From assembly GCF_964340395.1 (NCBI RefSeq), contig NC_135549.1:3482501-3542500 (forward strand): a stretch of 60,000 nucleotides of DNA, given 5' to 3'. The position numbers were made by a program, and so were the translations under genes. Positions within the stretch are counted from its first letter, which is position 1. Every line of letters begins with the position of its first letter. Source of the DNA: Glandiceps talaboti. Lineage: Eukaryota > Hemichordata > Enteropneusta > Spengelidae. The notes beneath the pieces are model-generated. The model saw only the letters and a program-made list of their open reading frames with translations, had not been told where the DNA came from and searched no databases. Shown here one piece after another: positions 1-12,900 of the stretch.

Positions 1-422
1 TGAATATTTGGAATTCACTTCCAAGAAATGTTTTGACTTTATAATTAGAAATTTTCATTACTATATTATCTGAAGTTACATTGTCAAAAGCTTTGTTGTA
101 AGAGAGGCGTTCCTTCTCTACATCAACCTGAGAGTGCAAAAGTGGTTGCCAGTCTTGAAACTTGATTGTCAAAAAATCCTCTGATAATTATTGTAAATTT
201 GGGTAATATGGAGAATTGATGTTATTTGTGAGGATACATTGCCTTTTTAGTTTGGGTCTGATCCGGGTCAAGGACACTGATAAGGAAAAAAGGACCTTAT
301 GTACCTGTATGTTCTAAAAAAAATTTTTAAGAATACCATGATTCCTAAAAAATTTTTTCTTGTTTAAAATATAGGCACAACTTTGTAGCTGAATCCGTCC
401 AGCCACCTGAATCCGTCCAGCC
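1..422. other. Upstream flank and possible 5' UTR
   Basis: No coding exon is supported in 1-374. A run of A/T and a pyrimidine-rich stretch before AG at 373-374 suggest an intron ending there. An 18-bp unit is tandemly duplicated at 389-406 and 407-424, and the second copy carries the start codon. Bases 24-63 resemble 10331-10372, so part of this flank is dispersed repeat. Confidence 0.5.
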
Positions 423-998
423 ATGGTTTTGACAGAGGGAGATGGTAGCTTCCCTTTGAGAGAAGAAGAACTTGATGCCATTTATTGCATCCTTGATCCA
501 AAATACCAGGGTTACATCACCACCCAACAACTTTCAGATTTCCATCAAGCAATTCACTTTTCACCCATCAACAATGACCAAGTCGATGCAGCAGTGGAAC
601 AGGTGTGTGGTAGCAACTCTGCTGGCCGATGCAGCAGGGAACACTTCCTTCCTGTTCTACTTGAAATGGACCGACGCAAAAGTTTAGAACAAAAATTGTG
701 GTGGGATTTCAAGGCATTGGATAAAACTGGAACTGATACAATTTCTGTGAAGGATGCTCTGTTTCTCTTCAAAGCCACCCATGAGGATAAATTTTCCATG
801 CATGCTTGGCAGAAGTTTATGGAGTCAAGAAATTTTTCCAATGATGCAATATCATTTCACGAAGTGAGAATGTGGCTGTGTGCTATTCCGGAGGAACAGC
901 CAAGCAATGAAACTGAATTTACAGAAGAAAGTGAAAAACTTGAGACAGAGAAGATCAATCATGACTTGAAGCATTTTAAACATTTCAAAACCTTGCAG
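375..998 (+). CDS. Exon 1: start codon and N-terminal EF-hand-like domain (CDS 423-998)
   Basis: The coding part is 423-998, 192 codons, ending in phase 0 at donor CAG|GTAAAT. ATG 423 sits in a good context (GCCATGG) and is the first Met after an in-frame TGA at 408-410. A plausible acceptor (AATATAG) ends at 374, so 375-422 may be 5' UTR of an internal exon. Four helix-loop-helix-like segments are visible. Loop 1 is D25-Q36 (DPKYQGYITTQQ), segment 2 lies near 61-72, loop 3 is D100-D111 (DKTGTDTISVKD), and segment 4 lies near 136-147. The spacing is calmodulin-like, but position 12 is Q in loop 1 and D in loop 3 rather than E, and loop 3 lacks the central Gly, so calcium binding may be weak or lost. 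The exon tail (residues 160-192) is acidic, then basic. An alternative is that the AG at 419-420 is the acceptor and coding continues from further upstream. Confidence 0.8.
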
Positions 999-3900
999 GT
1001 AAATTTGTACAGTTACTTTACTGAGACTGTTTTTATGAAATGAGTACTGGAGTTTCAAAAAAATTTAAATTATTTAACACTAATCTAGATAAAGATTAAA
1101 GTGAATTACACAAGAAATGCAGGTTTCAATTTAAAAAGCTACAAATGCACGAAATAATTTCAGAGGTAGATATCTTCACAAAATGTTAACATGTATTTAA
1201 AACCATCATTTTGGAATTCAAGAACTGATTTCTATAAATTTCATTCATAATTATTTGTAGTTCTTGAAAAGTGGAAACAACAGGAGTTCTAGATAATTTG
1301 GGAAAAAAGCAGGAGTTGTAGAAAACATAGATGGGACAAAAACATTTTCCTGAGGTTTGTTACATGTTGTATATCATTAGAATTCCATCATTTATATTTC
1401 ACCAACTTTCAGTATTTAAATTTTCAATTCTATAATTCAGGGAGATGACAGAACAACTGCTGAAGAGGAAAGAGAATTGGAAGAATATGAAGATAGATTT
1501 AAAAGAGGAGCCAAAAGGAAACTTAACAGGTTTGTTAATCCTGTTTTTCCCAACTTGTGGTTTTCTATGTACCCCCCTTTCTAGGAAGTTAACAAGACAA
1601 TGAAGACTCGTTTGTTACTATACTATTTCACACAGAGACTCATGTTTAGTTATGCCAAAACAAGCTTACATGTACAATTTACATAGTTCAAACCAGAGAG
1701 TGATATCCAAACTAAAACTTTCATAAATATAGTTTATTGGTATTGTTATTTCTATAGAAAGTACAGTTCAAAATAGAAATCTTGATAAAAGCCACTGCTT
1801 TGAATAGGAAAGATATCAAAAGATCATTGTGAACAATATCTAAATTACACATAAATGTACAGTGTTGAATTTAATAGTTTCAAATTCAAATATAGCCCTT
1901 TTCAAAATATGAAATATATGTAATTTTTCACTGTGATGTAAGCTAGTGGAGTTGAACAAAATTGACCCAAAAAAGCACACATTTGATATGTTTTGTTTTA
2001 CAGTGCTAACTTTGAGAAGCTAAATGAAACTATTCAACAATGTAATCTGCTTTGATCCATCCTAAAACAGAAATAAATGTTGTGTATATTAAATTCAGGT
2101 GGGAACAAAGAGGTGTTGAAGCACTGCTGTATGATGATGGCAAAGATTACTATGATGAACTGAACAAAGCACGTGACAGGGTAGGGGTCAATGACCTTTT
2201 GTATGCCCTTGATATCAAATATGATATCCTGAGAGAAAAACTGTTTTGGGAAGTAATCAGAAAGAGTATTGGTAAGTATGGAAAGAATATATACAATTTT
2301 ATGATCATTTACTTATTTGTTATTGATTTCTTCAGTCAGAAATTGAATGATTTAATTATGCAGAAATATGCATGGAGATCTTTATAGAAAATGAATGTCC
2401 ATGGTGATGATAGTGTTGTAGCATTCCTTACACTATGTTGATGGCTATCACAGTATCAGGGTAACATCATTACAATGGATGAAATATGTTTGATCAATGA
2501 TATATGAGGATGTAGTAGTGTCGATGTGTAGTATCGTTCAGGACAAATGAAATTAGATCAGATAACTTTGGAAGTATAAAACTTTTTTGATGGATGGAAC
2601 TTACACTATTTTGATATTGATGGCAATATTAAATTTCACTGTTTTTCTCACTCTCAGGTGAAACTGTTTGGTCAACCATGTCAGAGAGTGAGCAACAAGA
2701 AATCCTGTTACAGCTACAGATGAAAGAAAAGAGATACCGCAAAAGCAACAAAATTGAGAAAGTCAACGAGTTACCAGAAGCAGGACAAGTGTATGAGCAG
2801 CGTTTGGTTGCTGCAATGGGAGATCTGGCTCACTTACATGAAAACCGACAAATTGAAGATGAAAATAAAAGGAGTCAGTTATTATCAGATGGTAAAACTG
2901 ATGATGAAATTAATGAAATGTTTAGAGAAGGTTATCTGGAATTACTTAAAGGTGAGTTTTGTTGAGGTAGGGTTTGCATACAGCTAATAGAAAAGTCTGC
3001 ACAACAATATGTCAGTGTAGCAGATCATCAAACTCCTTCAAAGGTCTCTTAATTGCCAAATTTTAAGTTTAGAAAATGAAATTTTGGGTTAACACAAACT
3101 ATTGATAACTTGTATTAAAGGAAGATGGCCTATTCAAAAATGACAACATGCAATAGATGCAGTGATCACATGTTGAATATCCAATGTGAATATTTTTTTC
3201 ATATGGTTTTAACTGCCGTGCATTCATTTGTCATGGTGCATTCGTCTACATGTATAGCAGCTTTATGTAAGTGTATTTCTATGTCAAGGGTACAGTACTA
3301 TTTTTGAAAGCTCATTTAAAAAATGGTAATTTTTGTTTGCAGGTACCACCACAAGTGATCAACTGCTGATTGATCTGCATAGTCGACATCTAATGGAGAA
3401 GGAGAGTCTTCTGTCCAAGTTGAGGGGAGACAATAAAAAGACTCTTACAAAAGCTGATATGGTTACAGAATATGCACACATCATACAGCAACAGAGATAT
3501 GCACAAAGAGAAAATATCTTTGAATTTGCAGCCACAGCAGCTGGTCTAGCTGAAAGACCACAGCTTTACAAGAGTGTCAAGTAAGTATCAAATCTATGGT
3601 GCTTCTAGTGTGATAGATTTCTACACAGTCCACACATACATCAACAGGTAGAATTCTATAGGATCCCCACATTTACATCAACAGGTTGAATTCTACAAGA
3701 TCCACACATACATCAGCAGGTAGAATTCTACAAGATCCACACATATGTCAACAGGTAGAATTCTTCATCCTGCCCATGCATATATGACGAGACCTGGTTG
3801 AGTTCAACAACATCCACAAATAGCTTGACTTGGACTCATAATTTTTAGAAAATTAACTGTCTTTTATACCATCCCGAATATTTTCTATTCACCTTTAATA

Positions 3901-6900
3901 GTAGCTAGCATCCTATTATTGACTATTGACAGACATTGTACATGTATGTAAAGAACAAGGGTTACTTTGGTGAAATCAAGTTGTTTTGATAAATAATTTC
4001 TCACTGTTATAAAGGCCAATGTCAGGTTAGGATTAAGATTTAGGTGTTCATAAAAACAGTTCTCTGTCAGACTTAGAGATAGACTTGGTCCTCTTTAATT
4101 CCTATGGTTTCACTGATAAAATAGCAGTACTCCAAGACTACGGGATTCAAACATTGGAGTTTAATTTATCCGCATTGAACCAATATAAATGATTGTAGTC
4201 CAGCATTTAGGTTTATTGTTTGCTAAATGGGTTTGTAATTATTATTTTACAGATTTGACATTGATCGCCAGAGACAAGAAAATCTTGCCCTTAGTAGATT
4301 GCAAAATTTGCAAACTACAAAACAGAAGTTTCAGGAGGAGAGTTTACATGACAACAGGAAGAAAGGAGTAGTAGATTTACAAGAAGACATTGTGAAAATA
4401 GCTGCCAAGAAACATGCACATGAAAGAGAGGTTTGTTACTTTATTTGAAAATTTTACTGCAATACTGTATCAAATGACTAGATGTATGGAGTCATGATGG
4501 TCAAATGGTTAGTGTGGCCAGCTTGGAATCTACAGTTGCAGGTTTGAGCCCCATCGTTGCTGTTTGTTTTTGAATGGCTAAAGTCCTTGGGCAAGATTTG
4601 AACCATGTGCATCAGTCAACCCAGCTGTATAATTGGGGACCTGGTAGGATAGAGGTTGCAATGCGAATGCTTTAATCCTATGCACTTATAAATGCTGCAA
4701 TGGATTTTATGCTCCCCAGGGAGTTGAGGAAGTATAAAGGGCCAAGTGCTTTGAGCACAGAGTGGGAAAGAGCTATACAAAAACCCACATTACTAACATT
4801 ATTTTGTCACAGATCGACTAGATTTTGGGCATTTTCAGCCAAATGTCACTCTCTGGCTCTCTTTGCAAAGTTTTAGACCCAGTATGAGAGAAGATGAAAA
4901 TGTGTGCATGTTATATAGACTCACATACTACAGTGTACATTTCATCAAAGTTTGCATTTAGTTGTCTCTTGAACCACAGTTGGCTCTATACATTACAAAA
5001 GGCAAATTATAAAGATTTCCATCGTGTAGGTGGAAAAGTAACACATTTTCTTTGATCTTTCGGAATTAAAATATATGATACCAAAATTAGATCTACTCAA
5101 ATTTTTAGCTGGAACATTATTACAGAGTATATTTTATAAACTTGTGATGTCACTAACTCTTTATATTTTACTTTCTGTTCAATTTATCTTCCTCCAGATT
5201 TTAATCAACCTGCTGCAAGGAAAGGAGAGTGCAGCTGCAAAGTCAACTGGCAAGCGTCTTAGCCGGGAACAGCGAGATAAGAGGTTGAAGGAATTAAGAG
5301 CACAGAGAACAAATTGGAGGCAGTCAACCTCACAATATCTTATGTCTAAACGTAGTCTTCATAGGAGAATTTTACAAGAGGGTGTTGGACTTTACCATGA
5401 AAATAGGTAGTGTATATGCTGGGATTTGTGAAAAAAAAAAATAGTGTGCCTTTGTCATTTATAGATGATGCCGATAAATCATCCTGGAAGCACTGTATAA
5501 AAAAATGACATATTCATATTTCCAAATACTCACATTAATCCTGTCAAACTTTTATTATTTGTAGTGCAACCTTGATCAGTTGCAACCTGTGTAAATGTAC
5601 TTCTATTAAGAAATTGATGGTATGTGCCCAACTTTTGACACACATTCAATTTTTTTTCAGCATTACTGAACTCACCTACAGTCTAACTCATAATCAGGAT
5701 TAGCTCAACATATCGAGGCAGAAAGTAATTCACACACTTTCTGTATTACTAAAAAAGTAATGTTTGTCAAGAAATTATGTACATATCTTTTTTCTTTTAC
5801 ATCTGTACTTTACGATCAGAAAGATAAAAAACTACATGTATGTCATAGTTGATGTCCTGTAGGCCACAACTAAACAACTCTGTGATTTAACTGAAATACA
5901 TGTTATAGTTCTTTGATATTTTGTTATCAACAGACGTGAAGAAGTGCCATATGGACAAAATCTTGTTGACATTATGGTGTCTGCTAATGTATTAGCTGAT
6001 GTCCAACAGAAACAAGACAGAGAAATGAATATACTTATCTCAAGTCTGCAGAATAAGGTGAGAAATGGAAACTTGCTAGTTGTGTATGTGTCATGATGGA
6101 ATCAACATACTCAGCTATTCATTCTGGAAAACCACTCAATAGACCAACCAAATATGTTTTGAAGTTCATAAACTATTTTTTATACTGAACAGTTATTTTC
6201 AAAAGATTTGAAGCCCAGATAGCTGTAATTTGAAATACTTTTCTTTTGTTTTTATTTATGATTTGTGTATGTTTGTGAACTTGCTGAAGCACATTTGATC
6301 TCTTAGGATCAAAAGGAATGACTACGTCATGTCCGTGAGAGCCACTGTACTTGTCGTATGTAAAGTCTGAATATCTAGTAATACTATGTACTCCCCCCCC
6401 CCCCCCCATCTTTATACTAGAGTGTCAAAGAGCTGATTGACGTTAAGAGAGCAGAAGAACAGGGCTACATAGAGGAATGGTTTGATAGCATATCAGCTGT
6501 TGTATTAGGAACATTTGAATTGACAAAGGAAGAACAACAATTGATACAGGCATTGGAAAGTAAATATGACATTATAAGGTACGTCTAGTCTACAGCTGAA
6601 TTCAAGTATTTGGACTTTATTGAAATGATGTTCTTTGTGAGTACGGTATCAAGTTTCAGAGTTGATGCAAAGTGACAACATTTAACCTCTGTCAATAGTA
6701 AAAGACAGAAAGGTATTTTCATGACTGTTCATGTAATCTTTTGAATGGAAAATGTTTTTGTGAGGGGGATAAATAGGAAAAGGGAAAATTAGTAAAGAAC
6801 AGATTTAGAGACTCTGTCCTAATCCTCAAGGTCAAAAGCTGTCTATTTTCTAGCATATCACAGTCCATACACATTATAACGTAACAGCAGAATACAAATA

Positions 6901-9900
6901 CATATAATACGATTTATGTTGTCATGTCAGCAACTTATAATATGTGCTTCCTGTCCAGGCTAGAAACACCTTGATTTGATGTCTTTGCAATACTATTTTA
7001 TGTAGTGTAGTCTCTTAAAGTCATACCAACACTAAACTTTGATATTCAAAAACTTTTCAAATAACTTGAAGTTCTGCATTGAAATTCTTGTGTATATACT
7101 TAAGACTTATCAAACCATAATGCTGAATTAACTTACAGTCTTAGGACAGTTTCATCATTCTATTTCATTCCTGCCTCATGATAGTTGATCTTACATAACG
7201 TTTGCTATACCCCTCCTGACAGGGATCAATTACTGACAGAAACATTGCGAAGACATCATGGTGAAGGTGCATGGAATAACATGATGGCTGATGAGAAACA
7301 CAATATACTGAGAAAGAAGAAATTAGAAGAGAGACGTCTGAGGCAAGAAGGAAAGCTGGATGATCTTGGACAGTTACTTGGAGACTTTATAAAGGTACTA
7401 TTATAATAATAGTGTTTACCAGGGATATATGTTGCATCCTCAGCAGGATGTCCTTTCCCCTGCCTGTGTATGAATTAAACTGTACTGTTCATCATGTAGT
7501 TTGTACTTTATTTGTTTGTGGTACTTAAAAGGCACCATAGTAGTTTGAACTCCATTACTCCATTGTTTATGACATTGTATCGGCTGCTATTGTGTAACTT
7601 CATGCCAGATATGGCCAGATAGTGTCATTTCATTTTGTGTTCTCCCTTACTCATTCATTTACCTACTCCTTCCCTTGCTCATTCCCTCACTATATATTCA
7701 ATAACTCCCAATTGATTATAATTCTGCTGTGCCTTCAACACACAGAATTCATTTGACGTGGAAGATTTGATGGGAAGAATAAAAGTGGAATATGACAAAA
7801 AATACCAAGAGATGCAAGCCAGACAGCAAAACAACAAAGACATAAACACTGGTAGGTTTTGTTTAGTAGTTTTAGTTTGTCTTTGATGTCAGGTCTCTAT
7901 ACTTCATGCATTGGAACTGAATTTACAGCCATATCTGATCACTTAAGTCTGACAGACACATTGTGAAAAAATGTACACTGTAAGTAGACAAGTTTTCAAA
8001 GTGTTTCAAAAGAACCATTGAAAAGCAATATGTTATAATATCAAAATGTCATAAATGTTTTAACTCTTAGAAGGCCACACTATAGGGTTTACATTGTCAT
8101 GACAATGAAGTGGGCAGTTGGCAAGACTGTTCATCGTCATAGCAAACTGTAGATATTTACTTCTCAGAAATGCCATTTAATATTTTCTGGACACTTTTTG
8201 TAAAAGGTAGATGTAATATTGTATATTTGATATGTGCACATCAGTGAAAAAACATTGTTTGGGAAATCCCTTCTTCAGTTGGAATTGATGGTTCCACAGA
8301 TTACATCGAATGTAAGGGGAGGGGGGGCTTATTACCTGGCCTAGGTGGTGATATAGCAACACTCTACATGATAGTATGTGTGTGTTGAGTTGAATATCAC
8401 TTAGGGCCTTACAAATGATGTATACTTATTGTAATGTAAACACACAACTTTAATATGCTAAGAATCTACATGTCAGGTCCAGTAAGGAATTTTATGATAT
8501 AAGATTCTGATAAAACTTTGTGAATCATTTCGTAGATCTTTCAGAACCTCCATCAGTCAAGAAGATGGGCAATTTATTAGCTGACCTTCAACATAGATTT
8601 GATGAAGACATGGATGTAATAATGTGTATGTTGAGAGGAGAGGGAGGAATGTTCCTTAATGAACAACAGAGATTACAGCTAGTTAGAAGACTGTGGAGGG
8701 AGAAGAGACGAGCTGAGAAGGAATACAAGTTTGTTGATACAGCTGTTGTGGTTGGTCTAGCTGAAAGAGTGTCCATTAATATGACTATGAGGTAAGAGAA
8801 ACAGGTGAAAGTAAAACATAGTATTCCTTGATGTGGCTTCTTGAGGATTCCAGATCTATGCATACTGCGTTATCCTGGACCCATCCATCCCTTGAATGAT
8901 ATGAAAAAAATAATATTACACAATGTCAGTAACATTGCACTACTTGTCTTTAACTCATAGCATTAAGACCCCATTATGCCACTCCTGTTATCCTCAGCTG
9001 AACAAAGAACAAATGTTGGCGAATAACATGATAGGAATGATGGGATGTTCAATGAAAATAATACAAGAGAACTATTAGCACCTTTAGTTAGCTCTATTAG
9101 ATGAGAGTCAAGTAGTCACTGGTATATCAAAACATAGAGAGGATGAATACCTTGTTTTCTGTTTTCCACACAGTCATACCCTCCTTTGCTCTTGTAAATA
9201 ATTTCTGTCTATATTTTTGATACCAGGGTCATAAAGGACAAATCTCGACAGCTAAGACTAGCCAAGGAGAGATTCAATAATCGTGAACACAGGAAAAAAC
9301 AGGGTCTGTATGATGAAGCCGAGTTTGATGATCGTGTACTTCCACAGAAAGGTAAATGCCACTGATATCACCAGTACTATTACAGAACCCCATAATGGAT
9401 TTGCACAAGTGCTTATGATGTCCTGTGTAGCCATACTCCAATGCTTGAAAGCACAACAAGCATAGGTGCAGATACCATGAGTACCCACACAGACACCTAT
9501 GCATCATGGGGATCTGTTATTAGTACATATGTTTATCCAAAACAGTACATTTCATAACTCTCTGAGTAGCACAGTGTGTTCATATAAATTTCTGTGCATT
9601 GCATGCTTGTACATTCATTTGAATACAGGTGTGCAAGCATGTTTTCAGCCGTGGACAATAACCATTGGAAATAGATTGAAGATTGAACAAGCAGTGTACA
9701 GATCACAAGCCAGGCACCCCAGCTAACTAGACTGCCATGACTCCAAAGTAAAAATCCATGTTTAACATTAGACAGGTTAAACACCTGTATTTCAAACAGG
9801 CACATTTGAACTGTCATGCTAGTCATTGTCACAGTGTTTTGTCATTACTGTGATGTCTTTAAAGTCCCTGATTAAACACTTTAATGTGAAACCTGGTTGG

Positions 9901-12900
9901 ACACCTATAGCCATTTTTGTATACATTTATTGCAGAGTGAGTAGATTCATAATTCTTTCTGCTATATTTTGTATTCTTTGTTCTTTCTTGTAGGTGATGT
10001 AGAAGCTTGGAAAGATTCAGTCATGAAGGAACTTGATAAGAAACATAAAACTGAGCGAGATTTGATGATGAGTATTCTGACAGACCAAGGCAGTGAAGAT
10101 ATGAGAGAAGCTGCAAAATTGATGGCTTCTGAAGACAGACAGAAACGACTTACAGAACTCAAACATAAAAGACAGGGACTTGACTTTGATAACAAAGGTA
10201 ATAAGAAATTCTTTAAAGAGAATGGTTTCTACTTTAACATAATGTATATGCAAAAATAAATGTTCATGGAGTCTGGGTACAGGTTCATACTTAGTAATGA
10301 ACATTTCTGCTCACAGAGAAGGATCACTTCAAAGAAATGTTTTTGACTCTGAATAGAAATTTTCATTACTAAAATAATAATGTTATGCACTCATTGCCAG
10401 GCTATGGGTGTACTAGTAGACATCTATTACCCTGAGGGCTGTTATGCAGTAACTATTTCCCCAAGGCTGAAAGCTGAGGGAATAAGTTGCTATATAACAG
10501 CATGGCGTGTACGTAATATGAAGTCTACTAGTGCCCAAATAAGGCTAGACAATAAGTGTTTTAAACTTTTATATAAAGACATCACATTCTCAGGCACATT
10601 TTCTTTCCATTGTCAAAACAAATAACTGATATCACTCCCATACTATATATAGTGCCCTAGGGGAAATAGAATGCAATGATTGAGGTCACTATGGGTCACT
10701 ACTTTCCATGTGGCACGGTCTAAGCCAATCATAGAAGTCTGTATGAAAATGATATGTTGTAAATGATAATAGTGTATGAATTAGAAGGTGTATTAACTAT
10801 TGTCTTGTTATTTCTAGATGACAAGGAACAAAACTTGGACATCTTGGAAGAGAGTGGTGCTATCAAAAGTATTGTACGTCTATTGGTACTTCAAGAGAAA
10901 GCACAGGGTAAAGTAGTCGGTCATGAGGAGGTGGTAGTGACTTTATTGGCTGAACTACAGGATGAACAAGATAGAGAAGGAGAAGCAATATTTGAAAGTC
11001 TGGAAGACAAAGTAAGAAATCTTGTAGTACTACTTCTCATTCTGAAATAAACCAAGTTTATGTACAGTAGTATTTCAATAACAAATACAAAGGTATCTTG
11101 TGATGTCAAATTAATTCAGCATATATAACTCCGGAGTATGGCTGTCTTGTTGAGTTTACTTTGCTATGTTGTTCTGTTATCTATTTCTGTACTACCTGTA
11201 CTTGTACTTTTTATCATTATTGTGATGTTTTTTATGTCATAAATCAATGAGTTGGTTATTATTGATTAACTAGGTTAATGTTTGTTGTCATTTGAGAGGG
11301 TTGATATTTTAGTTGAGTTTATTACCCATTATAAGAGATATCAATTTTACAATTCAAGATGGACAGTATACAGTGGTTGATTGGTGGGTAATGGGTGCCG
11401 TAAAAATAGCATAGTGGTTGTCAAATCTGACCCCTCATATTAGAAAGTCTTTTCCAAGTATTAACTAAGTATACCATAATTATGATATATGTATTATGTG
11501 TCGACCACATGAGCACACACATCTCCAAAAAGAACCTTGACTTGTATATTTGTGACACTATTGATAATTTCAAATCCTACACACAGGATGAGGATGAGTT
11601 ATCAGGTATGAGACATGAAGAGATACGAAGTAGAAAGACAGAGGCAAGTGACAATGTTGTTGAAGTCTTCACAAGATATGAAGGTGCCGCAGAAGAAGAT
11701 CAACTCCTCAAGGTAATGCCAGTCTCTAATCATGGTAGTTGCAGTTTGCAGATACAACCAGGGAAGGGGGGGGGGGGGGGGGGACTATGACTGCTTTACA
11801 TGGAGATACCACCAAAGAGAACTTCTTAGGTCCTGTATGTGATCATGGTTTGACAGTTTTTATGGGTTTTTCTAGGTAGGGATTTACAATGTTATTTCAG
11901 GAGTTTGTATAACATTTGACAGTTGTATATGATACAACAACATTACATTTAGAAGAGAAGTTTGATGCTGTCATTGATTTATTTTAACAAATGTTGTCAC
12001 CATTTCTATAATTGTAGGCTCTTGAAGATAAATATGATGCTCTAAGAGATCAGTTACTACTTGAAGCTTTGAAGAAACAAATGAGTGATGCAGAATGGCA
12101 GAGACTGAGTGAAGAGGAGAGACAAAGAAGGTTGATGAAGTTGAAATTAGAAGAAAGAAGACTCAGGAGAGAAGGTAGAGTTTAATTTGTTTTGTTTTAA
12201 TTTATTGTAATGAGATGGAGTAGGTGTATTGATATATCATTAATCTTACATTTGTCATTCAAAACTTACATCACTAGATAGACTATAGGTACAGTGAGAT
12301 TTTATGAGAAGACAATAACATGTATGAGATTTATTTCTATCATACTACTGTAACTTTTGTTTTCTGACTTACAGTACAAATAGTTGTAAGATAGTCTTTT
12401 GCATGTAAATTTCAGTGATACTCTAATAGAGTTAGTTTGATACATAGTCAATACTTTGAGATTTATATCACCCATTACATTCAGGATGTAGCAATGATGC
12501 TGTTTTAAAGTCAAATTTCTCATCAAAATAATTACTTCACTTTGTGAATTTAACAAGCGAGAGAATACAGAATTTACTGCAATGCAAAGTTATACTTGGA
12601 TTTGCTTTGGACTAATGGATTGCCATATGTTCTTTCAATTAAAATCTTTTAAAATTTTGATATAAACCTACTTTCACCAAGTGTGTAAATGTATCTTGTT
12701 ATTTGACATATATCAAAGGAAGTGACTTTATATTAATGTCACATTAAACATAACAACACAGAAAAGGAATGAAAATGCATCGAGACATTCAGAAATAATT
12801 TTTTTGGATTCATCAATTCTGTTTTCTTTTGTCATCAATTCATTACAGGAAAGTATGATGAGTTAGAGAGATTGCTGGGTGAGAATTTCAAGATTGATGC

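Noticed and set aside
2001-2055. Possible extra exon after TTTTACAG (SANFEKLNETIQQ)
   Set aside because: It cannot be joined to exon 3 in frame and meets a stop soon after, whereas exon 2 joins exon 3 directly with matching phase 2.
9258-9832. Several overlapping frames on both strands near exon 13
   Set aside because: Only 9227-9351 fits the repeat-module coding and phases; the rest are intronic shadows.
10380-10625. 81-codon frame overlapping the 10400-10545 palindrome
   Set aside because: The palindrome explains the sequence; it lacks splice context and domain similarity.
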